A DNA stretch of 64,000 nucleotides from SHZI01 sp963698405 (GTDB lineage: Bacteria > Pseudomonadota > Gammaproteobacteria > Steroidobacterales > GCA-2729495): assembly GCA_963698405.1 (NCBI GenBank), contig CAVOQT010000017.1, forward strand, positions 1-64,000, read 5' to 3'. The notes beneath the pieces were generated by a model. That model was not told the DNA's origin and searched no databases. It saw only the letters and a list, made by a program, of their open reading frames with translations. Position numbers and translations under genes: made by a program. This document shows, one piece after another, positions 33,362 through 45,150 of the stretch; the stretch's first letter is position 1; each line of letters opens with the position of its first letter.

Positions 33362-34581
33362 TTACATGCGCCCGCGTGACGGCGTAGCGTTCGTCGTCAC
33401 ACAGCAGGCGATCCTCGATGCCGAGCAGGATCGGCGTTGCACCACGGCGATGTATGTTGACCTTCGCGTTGAAGGCGTTGCGGGTCAGTCCGTGCTTGTC
33501 GTGGATGGCCAGCTTGCGGATTGTGAAGGTGCCATCGGCGCAGGCCTGTCCGGTGAGATAGCACTTGATCGACTCGACGGCATCGCCGGACAGTTCAAGG
33601 CCGTTGAGTTGCGACAGACTGTTCTGGGCCTGTTCGATGAAACTGATGGCATCGACAGCGGTGCCGATCACCGGTTCCTGGTTGATCGTTTCCAGCGCAG
33701 AAGTCGCCGACCAGAATCTGGCCGGGCAATGCATGCTCGACCATGCGCGCGAGCTCGATGGTCACGTCGCCGACGATGTCGCAGTACATGGTCGGGTTGA
33801 GCCCTTCGGCATGGTGAAACTCGTAGCAGTTGCCGACATGGAAACTGGTGCGCAACAGCGGTACGGTACGACCAGCCGCCTTCTGTCCGGCGATGGCGTT
33901 GTCGGCCAGAACCAGATGCATGAAGTGGTAGAGGTTGGTATTGGCCTCAAGTCCTGCATCGCGGTTCCAGATATAGAAGCCGTCGCCGGTGGTGGAGCGG
34001 GCGAAGTCCACCAGCATGCGCCGGCCCATCAGGCGGCTGTGTGCGGCATTCAGTGAGCAGGACAGGCTGCTGAGCTGGGTCATCTGCTCGAACGGACTGA
34101 GCAGGCTGAAGCCGACGATATCGAACAGCGCTACCGCACGATTGTGGATATAGCTGACGCTGTAGCGCTTGACGATCTGGTCGATCGACCGCAGCTTCCT
34201 CGGCGGTGCCGGTGAGCGCCTGGCGCAAACGGATCTGTATGGCTTCGACGCCGAGCAGGTGGGTGGCGTTGTTCATTTGCCGGGCGGTGAACTGCCGCGA
34301 TCCGGACAGCAGATGCATGATGAACTGGTGCGCCGGGCTGAGGCTGCTGTCAGCCGGCGATTCCGTATTGCCGACTGGCGCCATAGCTGGCAACGGCATG
34401 GTGGGGTACGACCAGTACCTGTATGCCGGTCGGATGCGGGCACCAGGCAAGCACGAGGTTCTGACCCAGACCCCAGTGGGTGTAGAGCTGTCGGTCGAGT
34501 TCCAGCAGGTTGCTGCGCTGGCGAAAATCGAAAGCCAGTGCCGTGGCCGAATGTGCCTTCCGGAAAAATGGGGTCAGGCAT
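33362..34581 (-). CDS. Divergent class III nucleotide cyclase-like protein
   Basis: About 405 residues after frame repair. The N-terminal part (about 1-90, 'LLELDRQLYTHWGLGQNLVLAW') is of no family I know. A helical stretch is followed by a cyclase-homology region: 'AVALFDIVGFSLLSPFEQMTQL' (first metal Asp), 'STTGDGFYIWNRD' (second metal Asp), 'RTSFHVGNCYEFHHAEGLNP', 'CDIVGDVTIELARMVEHALPGQILVG'. The transition-state Arg appears kept, but the usual Asn ('VNxAxR') is not seen. The C-terminal 100 residues include 'IHDKHGLTRNAFNAKVNIHR' and 'LLGIEDRLL'. Frameshifts near 33720, 34100, 34190, 34370 and 34530. The stop is uncertain (33362 in one frame). Convergent with the channel gene, divergent from the FAD enzyme. 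Confidence 0.6.
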
Positions 34582-34637
34582 GAAGATGGAACGTGTGCTC
34601 AGGGCCCGGATTCCTTCCGTGGAAAGCGTGCGGGGTT

Positions 34638-34666
34638 TTGCTACCCGCTGAGGACTGTCTTAGGAT
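34638..34666 (+). promoter_or_regulatory. Candidate sigma-70 promoter for the FAD dehydrogenase-ilvD-lysAC group
   Basis: -35 TTGCTA (34638-34643), 17-base spacer, -10 TAGGAT (34661-34666), in the divergent gap between the cyclase-like gene and the FAD dehydrogenase. The rest of the 143-base gap shows nothing I recognise. Confidence 0.45.
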
Positions 34667-34724
34667 GCACGACGGGCAAGCGGCATTGCAATGGCCCGTT
34701 TTTCAAAGCAGCAGGTTCATTCCC

Positions 34725-36166
34725 TTGACCGCAGTTTCCAGCCAGCTTCTCGCTGAACTCAAGGCACTTGCCGGCCCTGGTGGCCATATCGAGGATCAGG
34801 CCGAACTCGCATGCCAGTCTGACTGAATGGCGTGGACTGTTTCGCGGCGCTACGCCGCTGATGCTGCTGCCCGACTCGACGGCCGCCGTGGCGGCCATTC
34901 TCGGCTTCTGTCACCAGCACCGCATCGCTGTCGTTCCGCAGGGCGGGAATACGGGTCTGGTCGGCGGGGCCATTCCGCACTCGACGGCCGAGCGGCCGGA
35001 AATCCTGCTGTCGGCGCGTCGCCTGAATCGCATACGCTCCATCGATGCCGCGAACTACAGCATCACGGCCGAGGCCGGCTGCGTGCTGGCCGTCGTTGCA
35101 GGCCGCTGCTGCCGATGCGGGCCGGCTGTTTCCGCTGAGCCTGGCGGCGGAGGGCAGCTGCCAGCTGGGCGGTAACCTTTCGACCAATGCTGGCGGCACT
35201 GCGGTGCTGCGTTTCGGCAACATGCGCGATCTGGTGCTGGGCCTGGAGGTGGTGCTGCCGGATGGCCGGGTGCTCGATGGCCTGCGGAGCCTGCGCAAGG
35301 ACAACACCGGCTACGACCTGAAGCAGCTGTTCATCGGTGCCGAAGGGACGCTGGGCTTTATCACGGCGGCGAGCTGCAAGCTCTTCCCGCAGCCCCGGCA
35401 GACCGCGACGGCCTGGCTGGCCGTGCCGGATGTGGCGGCAGCGCTGACGCTGTACGGCGCGGCGCGCGACTCGCTGGGCGATGAACTGACCGCCTTCGAG
35501 TTTGCCAATCGCACTTCGCTGGACTTCGTCATTGCAGACATATTCCAGGCAGCCGTGCGCCGCTGGGTACGCGATTCGCCCTGGTACGTGCTGCTGGAAG
35601 CTCAGTACCGCGCGCGAATCGGCCGATACCGGGGCCGACCTGGAGCGCTTCCTGGCCGGCATGCTCGAACAGGGCATCGGTGACCGACGGCATCGTCGCG
35701 ACCAGCGGTGCGCAGCGGGATGCGCTGTGGAGGCTTCGTCACAGCATGTCGGAGGCGCAGAAGATCGAGGGTGCCAGCATCAAGCACGACATCTCGGTGC
35801 CGGTGTCCAGGGTCGGTGAGTTTGTCGCACGGGCCTCGGCCTGGGCCGAGTCGGCCGTACCCGGCGTCCGTGTGGTCGCCTTCGGGCATCTGGGTGATGG
35901 CAATGTGCACTTCAATCTCAGCCAGCCGGTGGGTGCCGATCCGGCGGCATTTCTGGCCCGCTGGGATGAAATCGCTGCGCAGATCCACCAGATCGCGGTG
36001 GACTTCGGCGGCAGCTTCAGTGCCGAGCATGGCATCGGCAGCCTGAAGGTCGGCGAACTCGAGCGCTGGCGGGGCGGGGTACACGCTGGAGCTGATGCGT
36101 GCGATCAAGGGCGTGCTCGATCCGCACAACATCATGAATCCGGGCAAGCTGCTGCGGTCCCGGTGA
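34725..36166 (+). CDS. FAD-linked D-2-hydroxyacid (D-2-hydroxyglutarate-type) dehydrogenase
   Basis: VAO/GlcD-family flavoenzyme. PCMH FAD-binding part: 'VVPQGGNTGLVGGAIPH', 'LGGNLSTNAGGTAVLRFGN', 'VLPDGRVLDGLRSLRKDNTGYDLKQLFIGAEGTLG'. C-terminal part with metal/substrate site: 'VVAFGHLGDGNVHFNLSQP', 'FGGSFSAEHGIGSLK', 'LDPHNIMNPGKLL'. About 480 residues, matching D2HGDH more than GlcD. The TTG start at 34725 is the best in-frame choice, not certain. Frameshifts near 34815, 35110, 35610, 35680 and 36085. In Pseudomonas a D2HGDH recycles the 2-hydroxyglutarate made by SerA, which would link this gene to serA at 5.8 kb (inference). Confidence 0.8.
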
Positions 36167-36258
36167 TGCGGATTGCCGGATGCACAGGGAATCAGGCCGG
36201 ATGCTAAACTTGCGCCCGGTTTTGCTGCCAGAAACAGCTGCGGAGTAGTGCACAGATC

Positions 36259-37954
36259 ATGACTGACCCAGAGAACACCAAGAAGCCGGACCACGCGCGT
36301 CGCTATTCCAGCGTCGTCGTGGACGGCGTTTCACAGGCGCCCAGCCGGGCGATGCTGCGGGCCGTCGGCTTTACCGAGGCCGACTTCAAGAAGAGCCAGA
36401 TCGGCATCGCCTCGACCTGGAGCATGGTCACGCCCTGCAACATGCACATCGACCAGCTGGCCAGGCTGGCCGGCGAAGGCGCCGATGCGGCGGGCGGCAA
36501 GTCGGTGATCTTCAACACCATCACGGTTTCCGACGGCATCTCGATGGGTACGCCCGGCATGCGCTACTCGCTGGTTTCGCGTGAGGTGATTGCCGACTCG
36601 ATCGAGACGGTGGTCGGTGCCGAAGGCTTCGACGGTTTTGTGGCCATCGGTGGCTGCGACAAGAACATGCCGGGTTGCGCGATCGCCATGGTGCGCATGA
36701 ACCGTCCTTCGGTGTTCGTCTATGGCGGCACGATTCTGCCCGGCGCCAATCGCTGCGACATCGTTTCGGTCTTCGAAGCGGTTGGTGCAGTCGCCGGTGG
36801 CCGCATGTCGAAGGCGCAGCTGCTGGAGGTCGAGCAGACGGCGATTCCGGGTGCCGGTTCCTGCGGCGGCATGTACACGGCCAACACGATGGCCTCGGCC
36901 ATCGAGGCGCTGGGTCTCAGCCTGCCGAACAGTTCTGCACAGGATGCGATCTCCGCCAGACAAGCTTGAGGACTGTCGCCGCGCCGGCGCTGCGGTGGTC
37001 GAACTGGTCCGTCGCGGCATCCGGCCTTCGGATATCGTCAGCCGTGAGGCGTTCGAAAATGCCATCACGGTGGTGATTGCACTCGGTGGCTCGACCAATG
37101 CGGTCCTGCATCTGCTGGCGATGGCCCATGAGGCGAATATTCCGCTCACGCTGGATGATTTCACGCGTATCGGTGCGCGGGTGCCGGTGCTTGCTGATCT
37201 GCGTCCGAGCGGGCACTATGCGATGTCTGAACTGGTCGCCATCGGCGGTATTCAGCCGCTGATGAAGATGCTGCTCGATGCAGGGCCTGCTGCATGGCGA
37301 ATGCCTGACGGTCAGTGGCCAGACGCATTGCCGAGAACCTGGCCGATATCACGCCATATCCGGCCGGTCAGGACATCATCCGCAGCTTCGCTAACCCCAT
37401 CAAGAATGACAGCCATCTCGTTGTTATGAATGGAAATATTGCACCGGATGGTGCGGTGGCCAAGATCACCGGCAAGGAAGGGCTGCGCTTTGTCGGCACG
37501 GCCCGCGTGTTCGGTTCCGAAGAATCTGCGCTGGAAGCCATTCTCGGTGGCGTGGTCGTTGCCGGTGATGTGGTGGTGATTCGCTACGAGGGCCCGAAGG
37601 GTGGTCCGGGCATGCGCGAGATGCTGAGCCCGACCGGCGCGATCATGGGACGCGGTCTGGGTGCCCAGGTGGCGCTGATCACGGACGGACGCTTCTCCGG
37701 TGGCAGTCACGGCTTCGTCGTCGGTCATGTTTCACCCGAGGCTGCCGTCGGTGGGCCGCTGGCGCTGCTGAAGGATGGCGATCGCATCACCATCGATGCC
37801 GAGAGCGCGCACCATCGATGTGGATCTTCCGCCTGCCGAGCTTGAGGCGCGTCGCGCGCGCTGGAGTCTGCCGCCGCGTGATGTGCCGCGTGGTGTGCTC
37901 AGCAAGTACGTGCGACTGGTGAACTCGGCTTCGCTCGGCGCGATCACGACTTGA
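36259..37954 (+). CDS. ilvD: Dihydroxyacid dehydratase
   Basis: Fe-S enzyme of valine, isoleucine and leucine synthesis. About 564 residues, the shorter IlvD type. Cluster cysteines in 'TPCNMH', 'GGCDKNMPGC' and 'GAGSCGGMYTANTM'; 'ALGGSTNAVLHLLAMAHEA'; 'ITDGRFSGGSHGFVVGHVSPEA'. Frameshifts near 36955, 37290, 37305 and 37805. Stop TGA 37952-37954. The lysAC start lies 18 bases on. Confidence 0.93.
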
Positions 37955-37971
37955 GCACGGGTATAGCTGTC

Positions 37972-40587
37972 ATGTCAGGGAAGAGCGGGGCGCGTCGCAA
38001 GGATTCGACGCCAGCCTGGGTGGTGCTGAAGTTTGGCGGCACCAGCGTGTCCAGCGTCGGAGCGCTGGGCAGACCATCGCCGCGGCTGGTTCGTCAGCGT
38101 CAGGCCGAAGGCCTGCGTCCGGTGGTCGTTCACTCTGCGCTGGCCACCGTTTCCAATCGGCTCGATGAACTGCTGCATCGTGCGCTTGAGATGGATGTAA
38201 CGGCGCAGGTGGCAGGTATCCGCGAGCTGCACCTGCGCCTGGCCGCAGATCTGCAGGTCGATGGTGAAAAGGAGCTGGGCGGCTATTTCCGCGAACTTGA
38301 GCAACTGCTGGCCGGGATCCACCTGATCCGCGAGGTCAGTCCGCGTATCCAGGCACGCGTGATGGGGCTCGGCGAACTGATGGCCACGCGTCTCGGTGCT
38401 GCCTATCTGGCAGCGTCAGGGCCTGACGGTGACCTGGCTCGATGCCCGCGAGTTGCTGCGCAGTAATGTGCGGCCGGGTGTCAACGAGCGTTCCGCTTAT
38501 CTGGCTGCCAACTGTGATTTCGAGCCGGATGCGGCGCTGCAGGCGCGCTTTGCCGCTACGCCCGGTGTCGTGCTGACGCAGGGCTTTATTGCCAGCAATG
38601 CCCGGGGTGATGGCGTGCTGCTCGGGCGCGGTGGCTCGGATACTTCGGGTGCGTACTTCGCCGCGAAGCTGCAGGCGGCGGCGCTGGAAATCTGGACGGA
38701 CGTGCCCGGCATGTTTAGCGCCAATCCGAAGGTGGTGCCGGGTGCACGTCTGCTGCGCATGCTGAGTTACGAAGAAGCGCAGGAGATCGCCTCTACCGGC
38801 GGTTCGGTGCTGCATCCGCGTTGCATCAGCCCGTGCCGCGGCATGGCATTCCGCTCAAGGTTCTGTGTACCAGTCAGCCGGAATTGCCGGGCACACTGGT
38901 GACGGCGCGTGCCGGCAGTGATGGCCCGCGGGTCAAGGCGATCCTCGGGCGCAGCCGGATCACGCTGGTTTCGATGGAAACCCTCGGCATGTGGCACGAG
39001 GTCGGATTTCTGGCCGATGCCTTCCGCTGTTTTTCCGACCTGGGTCTGTCGGTTGACCTGGTTTCGACCTCCGAGAGCAACGTGACCGTAACGCTCGATC
39101 CAGGTGCCAATCCGATCGATGCGCAGACGCTCGAACAGCTGCAGGCTCGGCTGGAGCGGCTGTGCCGGGTGCGGATCATCGAGGGTGTGGAAGTTGTCAG
39201 CCTGGTGGGACAGAAGATCCGGGCGGCGCTGCATGAGATCGGTCCGGCGCTCGAGGTCTTCGACGAGTACCACATTCACCTGGTCAGCCAGTCAGCCAGC
39301 GACCTCAATCTGTCTTTCGTGATCGAGGAAGGGCAGGCCGGGCGCCTGATTCAGCAGCTGCACGGTACGCTGGTGCACTCGGGCCCGGACGACGAGGTCT
39401 TTGGTGAAACCTGGGAGGAGCTGCGCAGTGGCGGCCGGCAGGTGCATCCGCATGTGGATCCGTGGTGGGTACAGCGACGTGCCGAACTCGTCGCACTGGG
39501 TCGCGCAGCACCAGTCAGCCTACGTCTATGATCTTGCCACCGTGCGTGCGAGCGGCGAGCCGACTGAAGTCCCTGCAATCGGTGAGCCGGGTCTTCTTTG
39601 CGATGAAGGCCAACAATTCGCCGGATGTGCTCGCGGGTCATGCACGACGAAGGGCTAAATTTCGAGTGCGTGTCGCCCGGCGAAATCCGCCGGGTACTGG
39701 AACTGTTTCCCGGATATCGACCGCGACCGGATTCTCTACACGCCAAACTTCGCACCGCGCAGCGATTACGAGTTTGGTCTTGCACAGGGCGTCTGGATGA
39801 CGCTCGACAACCTGCATCCGTTGCGTCACTGGGGTGAGCTGTTTCGCGGGCGGGAGATCTTCCTGCGCATCGATACCGGGCAGGGACATGGCCATCATGA
39901 GCATGTCGGACCGCTGGTACGCATTCCAAGTTCGGTATTCCGATCTTCGAACTGGAAGAGGCGCGCGCACTGGTGGCGGCCTGTGGCGCAACCGTAGTCG
40001 GACTGCATGCGCATACTGGCAGCGGCATTCTCACGTCCGCAGAACTGGCAGGAAGTCGGCCGCGAACTCGTGGCGATTGCCAGGATTTTCCCGCGCTGCG
40101 CTATCTGGATCTGGGTGGCGGGCTCGGTGTGCCGGAAAAGTCCGGACAGCCGGCGCTGGATATGCAGGCTGTTGATGCCGGAATTGCCGAGATCCGTGCG
40201 GCGCAGCCGCAGCTTGAGATCTGGCTGGAGCCGGGGCGTTACCTGGTTGCTGAAGCCGGTGTGTTGCTGGCCACGGTGACACAGGTCAAGGGCAAGGGAC
40301 AGATGATGTATGTCGGCGTGAGTACCGGCATGAACAGCCTGATACGTCCGGCGCTATACGGTGCGTTTCACGAGATCGCCAACCTGAGTCGCTGGGGTGA
40401 GAATACGGATCGCGTGGTAACCATCGTCGGTCCGGTCTGCGAGACCGGTGACCGGCTGGGTGCCGACCGGCTGTTGCCAGCCTGTGAGGAGGGCGATGTG
40501 CTCGCCATCGCGAATGCCGGTGCCTACGGCCACGTGATGAGTTCGCAGTACAACCTGCGCGAGCCGGCGCTCGAAGTCGCGATCTGA
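37972..40587 (+). CDS. lysAC: Bifunctional aspartate kinase / diaminopimelate decarboxylase (fused LysC-LysA)
   Basis: First and last steps of lysine synthesis in one chain of about 871 residues. N-half: aspartate kinase ('VVLKFGGTSVSSVGAL', 'VNERSAYLAANCDFEPD', 'LGRGGSDTSGAYFAAKLQA', 'WTDVPGMFSANPKVVP', 'ASTGGSVLHPRC') and two ACT domains ('SMETLGMWHEVGFLADAF', 'VVSLVGQKIRAAL'). C-half: PLP decarboxylase ('VFFAMKANNSPDVL' with the PLP Lys, 'VVGLHAHTGSGILT', 'EPGRYLVAEAGVLL', 'ANAGAYGHVMSSQYN'). No stop and start pair separates the halves, only one indel near 39510. This fusion is known from Xanthomonadales and relatives. Shifts near 38075, 38415, 38830, 39510 and several to 40080. Convergent with hisE. 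Confidence 0.88.
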
Positions 40588-40605
40588 GCGACGCTGCGAT
40601 TGCGG

Positions 40606-40894
40606 CTACTTGTGCCGTCGCTCCAGTTCGCTGACCACGTCGGCCAGGCTGGTCTCACGTCGATGCAGCAGACCAGCATGTGGTACAGCAGGTCTGCGGC
40701 TTCAGAGACGACCTTCTCACGATCCTCGGTGACGCTCGCGAGCGCCAGCTCCACACCTTCCTCGCCCACCTTCTGGGCGATGCGTGCGGCGCCCGCCCTG
40801 AACAGCTTTGCGGTGTAACTGTGCTCGCTGGCGTCAGCCTTGCGCGCAGCGATGACCTGCTCAAGCTGCAGCAGGAAGCTGATGTCTGGTGTGC

Positions 40895-40898
<4 letters not shown>
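40606..40898 (-). CDS. hisE: Phosphoribosyl-ATP pyrophosphatase
   Basis: Second step of histidine synthesis. About 96 residues: 'ISFLLQLEQVIAARKADASEHSYTAKLF' region, 'RIAQKVGEEGVELALA' with the metal-binding Glu pair, 'VVSEAADLLYHMLVC', end 'LADVVSELERRHK'. It is a stand-alone HisE with no HisI domain in front. The ATG overlaps the hisF stop (ATGA). One frameshift near 40665. Last gene of the his operon; 18 bases from the convergent lysAC end. Confidence 0.9.
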
Positions 40899-41646
<748 letters not shown>

Positions 41647-41665
<19 letters not shown>

Positions 41666-42389
41666 TTCCGGATCTCCTCGAGTGTCAGGCGCCCGTCCAG
41701 CAGTGCCTTGCCGGTCACTACGGCGGAAACGCCGGTCAGTTGCAATTGCCTGCAGGTCTGCCAGTGAACTGACGCCGCCCGAAGCGATCACCTGTGCTTC
41801 CGGGAAGCGACGGGAGCATTCGGTGTACAGATCCAGGTTCGGACCGCCCAGCGTGCCGTCGCGTGCGATATCCGTACACAGAAAGTGGATGCCACCGTGT
41901 GTCACGAACTGGCCGAGCAGGGTCCACAGGCTGATGCCGCTGTCGTGTACCCAGCCGCGTGTCAGGATCAGCGGATCGCCCGTCTCGGGTACGCGCACGT
42001 CAAAGGCGAATACCACATGTTCGGCGCCCAGCTCGCCCAGCCAGGCGAGTGCGGTTTCCGGTTTTTCGGCAGCGATGGATCCGATCACGACACGCGTGGC
42101 ACCGGCCTCGCGCAGCTGTCTGGCGCGATGCAGGTCGCGAATGCCGCCACCGGCCTGTACGGCAACTCCGCCAGTTGCGGCCATCGCCTTGATCAGTGGC
42201 ATGTTGGCCGGGCTGCCGGTGCGTGCGCCATCCAGGTCGACGACGTGCAGACGCCGCAGACCCGCCTCACGATAGGTGCCGGCCAGCGCGACCGGATCCG
42301 TGCGTGTAGCCGGATACCTTGTTGAAATCGCCCTGATAGAGGCGCACACACTGGCCGTCCAGCAGGTCGATTGCGGGTATCACTTCCAT
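41647..42389 (-). CDS. hisA: ProFAR isomerase (HisA)
   Basis: TIM-barrel isomerase. 'MEVIPAIDLLDGQCVRLYQGDF', 'LHVVDLDGARTG', 'VAVQAGGGIRDLHRARQLREAG', 'THGGIHFLCTDIARDGTLGGPNLDLY', 'QVIASGGVSSLADLQAIA', end 'LTLEEIRKFSPDA' with TAA 41647-41649. About 247 residues. Frameshifts near 42305 and 41740; the latter makes hisA and hisF look like one frame, which is an artefact. Confidence 0.92.
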
Positions 42390-42398
42390 GTGCAGATC

Positions 42399-42989
42399 TC
42401 AGTAGCGGCTCAGAAAGTTTTCCAGAATCCGGGCGCCGAGCGGTCCCGATCGTTCCGGATGAAACTGGGTGGCCAGAAAGTTGTCCTGTGCCGCGATGGC
42501 TGTGAATGGCCAGCCGTAGTCCGTAGTGGCGATCGTATGCTCAGATACATCGGCTGCATAGCTGTGCACAAAGTAGAAATAGCTGTCGTCAGGGATGCCG
42601 GTCAGCAGCGGCAGAGTCGCGCCTGCGTCGAATCTGGTTCCAGCCCATGTGCGGTATCGGTCGTTCGGGTGCGGGCGCAAAGCGGCGGACCCGGCCCGGG
42701 AATGATGCCCAGACAGTCGACCTCATCTTCTTCCGACGATTCAAACAGCAGCTGCAGGCCGAGGCAGATGCCGAGTACCGGTTGTCGGAGTTGCCGGATC
42801 AGCTGAGTCCAGGCCCGCCTTGTGCAGGCGCTCCATCGCCGCACGCGCTGCACCGACGCCAGGCAGGATGACATGCGAGGCGGCACGGATCGTTGCCGGA
42901 TCGCTGGTCAGCTGACCCGTATAACCGAGGCGCTGCAGCGCCAGATTCAGTGAGGCGATATTCGCGCCACCACCGTCGACGATGGCCAC
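42399..42989 (-). CDS. hisH: Imidazole glycerol phosphate synthase, glutaminase subunit
   Basis: Class I glutamine amidotransferase feeding ammonia to HisF. 'VAIVDGGGANIASLNLALQRLG', 'HVILPGVGAARAAMERL', nucleophile Cys in 'LGICLGLQLLFESSEED', catalytic His and Glu in 'ATQFHPERSGPLG', end 'RILENFLSRY'. About 197 residues. The start is uncertain: GTG 42989 is used here, just after the hisB stop. Frameshifts near 42800, 42690 and 42620. Confidence 0.88.
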
Positions 42990-43008
42990 TTCGCAGCTGC
43001 AGCAGGGT

Positions 43009-44087
43009 TCACAGCGTGCCTTTGGTGCTGGGCAGTGACTGACCGGTGCGCGCAATCGCCTGACGCAGCGTCCGGCCCAGACCCTTGAAGCAGGCCTCGA
43101 TCATGTGATGCGTGTTGTCGCCGCGCACCGTGATGTGCAGGTTGGCGCCCAGGCTGTCGGCCAGCGAGCGGAAAAAGTGCGGCACCAGCTCGGTCGGCAA
43201 CTGGCCGACTTCCGGGCGGGGAAACTTCCCCTTGAATACCAGATAGGCGCGGCCGGACAGATCGAGCGCAACCTGTACCCAGGCTTCGTCCATCGGCAGC
43301 ACAAAGCCATAGCGCGCGATGCCGCGCTTGTCGCCCAGTGCCTTGCGCAGGGCTGAGCCGAGCGCCAGCGCCACGTCCTCGACGGTGTGGTGTTCATCGA
43401 CCTGCAGGTCGCCTGCGCAGTCGAGCGTCAGGGCGAAGCCGCCATGCTTGGCGATCTGCTCGAGCATGTGATCGAAAAAGCCGATGCCGGTGTGTACGGA
43501 AACTGGCTGCTCGGCGTCCAGATCGACTGTGACGCTGAATGCGTGTTTCGCGCGTCTCGCGTACCACGCTCGCGGTGCGCGGCCGGTCGAGTATCTCGTG
43601 CACGATGCGTGCCCAGCAGTCCGGCATCGGCTGGGTCTACGCGATAGCCGGGCACGCCGATGTTGCGTGCGAACTCGAGATCGGTATCGCGGTCACCCGC
43701 CACAAAGCTGCGCTCGCGGTCGAAGTCAGGCTCGGGCAGGCATCGCCGAGGATGCCGGGATTCGGTTTGCGGCACGCGCAACCGATCCGCCGGCCGGTGC
43801 GGGCAGATGAACACATGGTGAAACTCGATGCCCTGTGAACGGAACAGCTCGAGGACGAAGTCCTGTACGCGGCGAAAATCTGCTTCCGGAAAACTCGCCG
43901 TGCCGAGCCCGTCCTGATTGGTGACCATCGCAAACTCATAGCCGGCGTCGCGCAGCCGCAGCAGCGCCGGTATCACGCCCGGCACGAGCGCGATCTTGTC
44001 GAGCCGGTCGACCTGCTCGTCGGCTGGCTCGAGGATCAGGGTGCCGTCACGGTCCAGAAATGCGATCTTGCCTGCTGTTGCCATCAT
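43009..44087 (-). CDS. hisB: Bifunctional histidinol-phosphatase / imidazoleglycerol-phosphate dehydratase
   Basis: About 359 residues. N-half: HAD phosphatase ('IAFLDRDGTLILEPADEQVD', 'YEFAMVTNQDGLGTASFPE', 'SFVAGDRDTDLEFARNIGVPGYRV'). C-half: IGPD with two His-rich metal motifs ('VDEHHTVEDVALALG', 'GDNTHHMIEACFKGLGR'). Bifunctional HisB is mainly found in gammaproteobacteria. Starts ATGATG over the hisC stop. Frameshifts near 43790, 43610, 43560 and 43470. Confidence 0.92.
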
Positions 44088-45150
44088 GACCTCAGCGCTT
44101 TCAGCAGTTGCTGATTGTCTGCCGGCGAGCCGACCGTGATGCGCACGCAGTTCGGCAGCATCGGGATCCCAGCCGAAATCACGCAGCAGTATGTTGCCGG
44201 CCCGCGCCCGGGCCGCGAGTGTCGAGCCCGGCGTGGTTTCGACGAGCAGGAAGTTGGCATCGCTGGGCCAGATCCGCTGCTACATCCGGCAGCTGCGCCA
44301 GTGCTGCTGCCAGCCGCTCGCGTTCGGCGATGATGATCTGGCGGCGGGCGGCCAGTTCGGTCTGTGCCTCGGTGCTGAGGCAGCGCATCACGGCGTCCTG
44401 ACTGCTGGTCGGAAAACAGTAGGGTGGCAGGATGCGCCCGATCAGTTCGATGAGCGGCGGCGCGGCCGATCAGCGATCCGCAGCGGATACCGGCCAGGCT
44501 CAGCGACTTCGACAGGGTGCGCAGCACCACGATGTTGTCGTGGCGGGCCAGCAGCTCGTGCATGGGATCGGTGGCGGCAAACTCGATATAGGCGCCGTCG
44601 AGCACCACGACGCCGCGACCGGCGAGGCTCGGTGCACAGCCGGTCGATATCGCTGTCCGGAAAGCAGTTGCCGGTCGGATTGTTGGGCGAACAGACAAAG
44701 ACGAGCTTGCTGCGATCTGTCCACTGCGCGCAGATCTCGGTCGACCGGCAGGGCGTAGCCGTTGCTCGCGGTCGAGCGGAATCCGCCGGATACCGGCACC
44801 CTGCACCTGTGCATAGAACTCGTACATGCCAAAGGTCGGCGGGCAGATGACGATCTCGTCCTGCCCGGCGCGGCAGAAAGCGCGGATCAGCATGTCGATG
44901 GCTTCGCTCGAACCGCGCGTGACCAGCAGCCCGTCCGTCCGGTACGCCGTAGTGCGCCGCCAGGCGCTGCGGTCAGTTCCGCAGGGCGCGGATCCGGATA
45001 GCGGTTCAGGCCGTCACGGCTTTCGTCGCCGGGCGGACGCCAGGGTGTCTCGTTGGCGTTCAGGCGAATGAAGCCACCGACGTAGTCAGCCGGCTTGTAG
45101 GGCTTCAGCCTGGAGATTTCCGGACGCAGCAGGTCAAGCGTGGCGCTCAT
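44084..45150 (-). CDS. hisC: Histidinol-phosphate aminotransferase (his operon copy)
   Basis: Second HisC in the window, about 355 residues. 'IRLNANETPWRPPGD', 'LNRYPDPRPAEL', 'IVICPPTFGMYEFYAQVQG', 'VVLDGAYIEFA', PLP lysine in 'VVLRTLSKSLSLAGIRCG', end 'QLLKALRS'. ATG overlaps the hisD stop and TGA overlaps the hisB start, so it is tightly coupled. Five or more frameshifts. The operon place suggests it is the true histidine enzyme, with the pheA-linked copy serving aromatics (inference). Confidence 0.9.
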
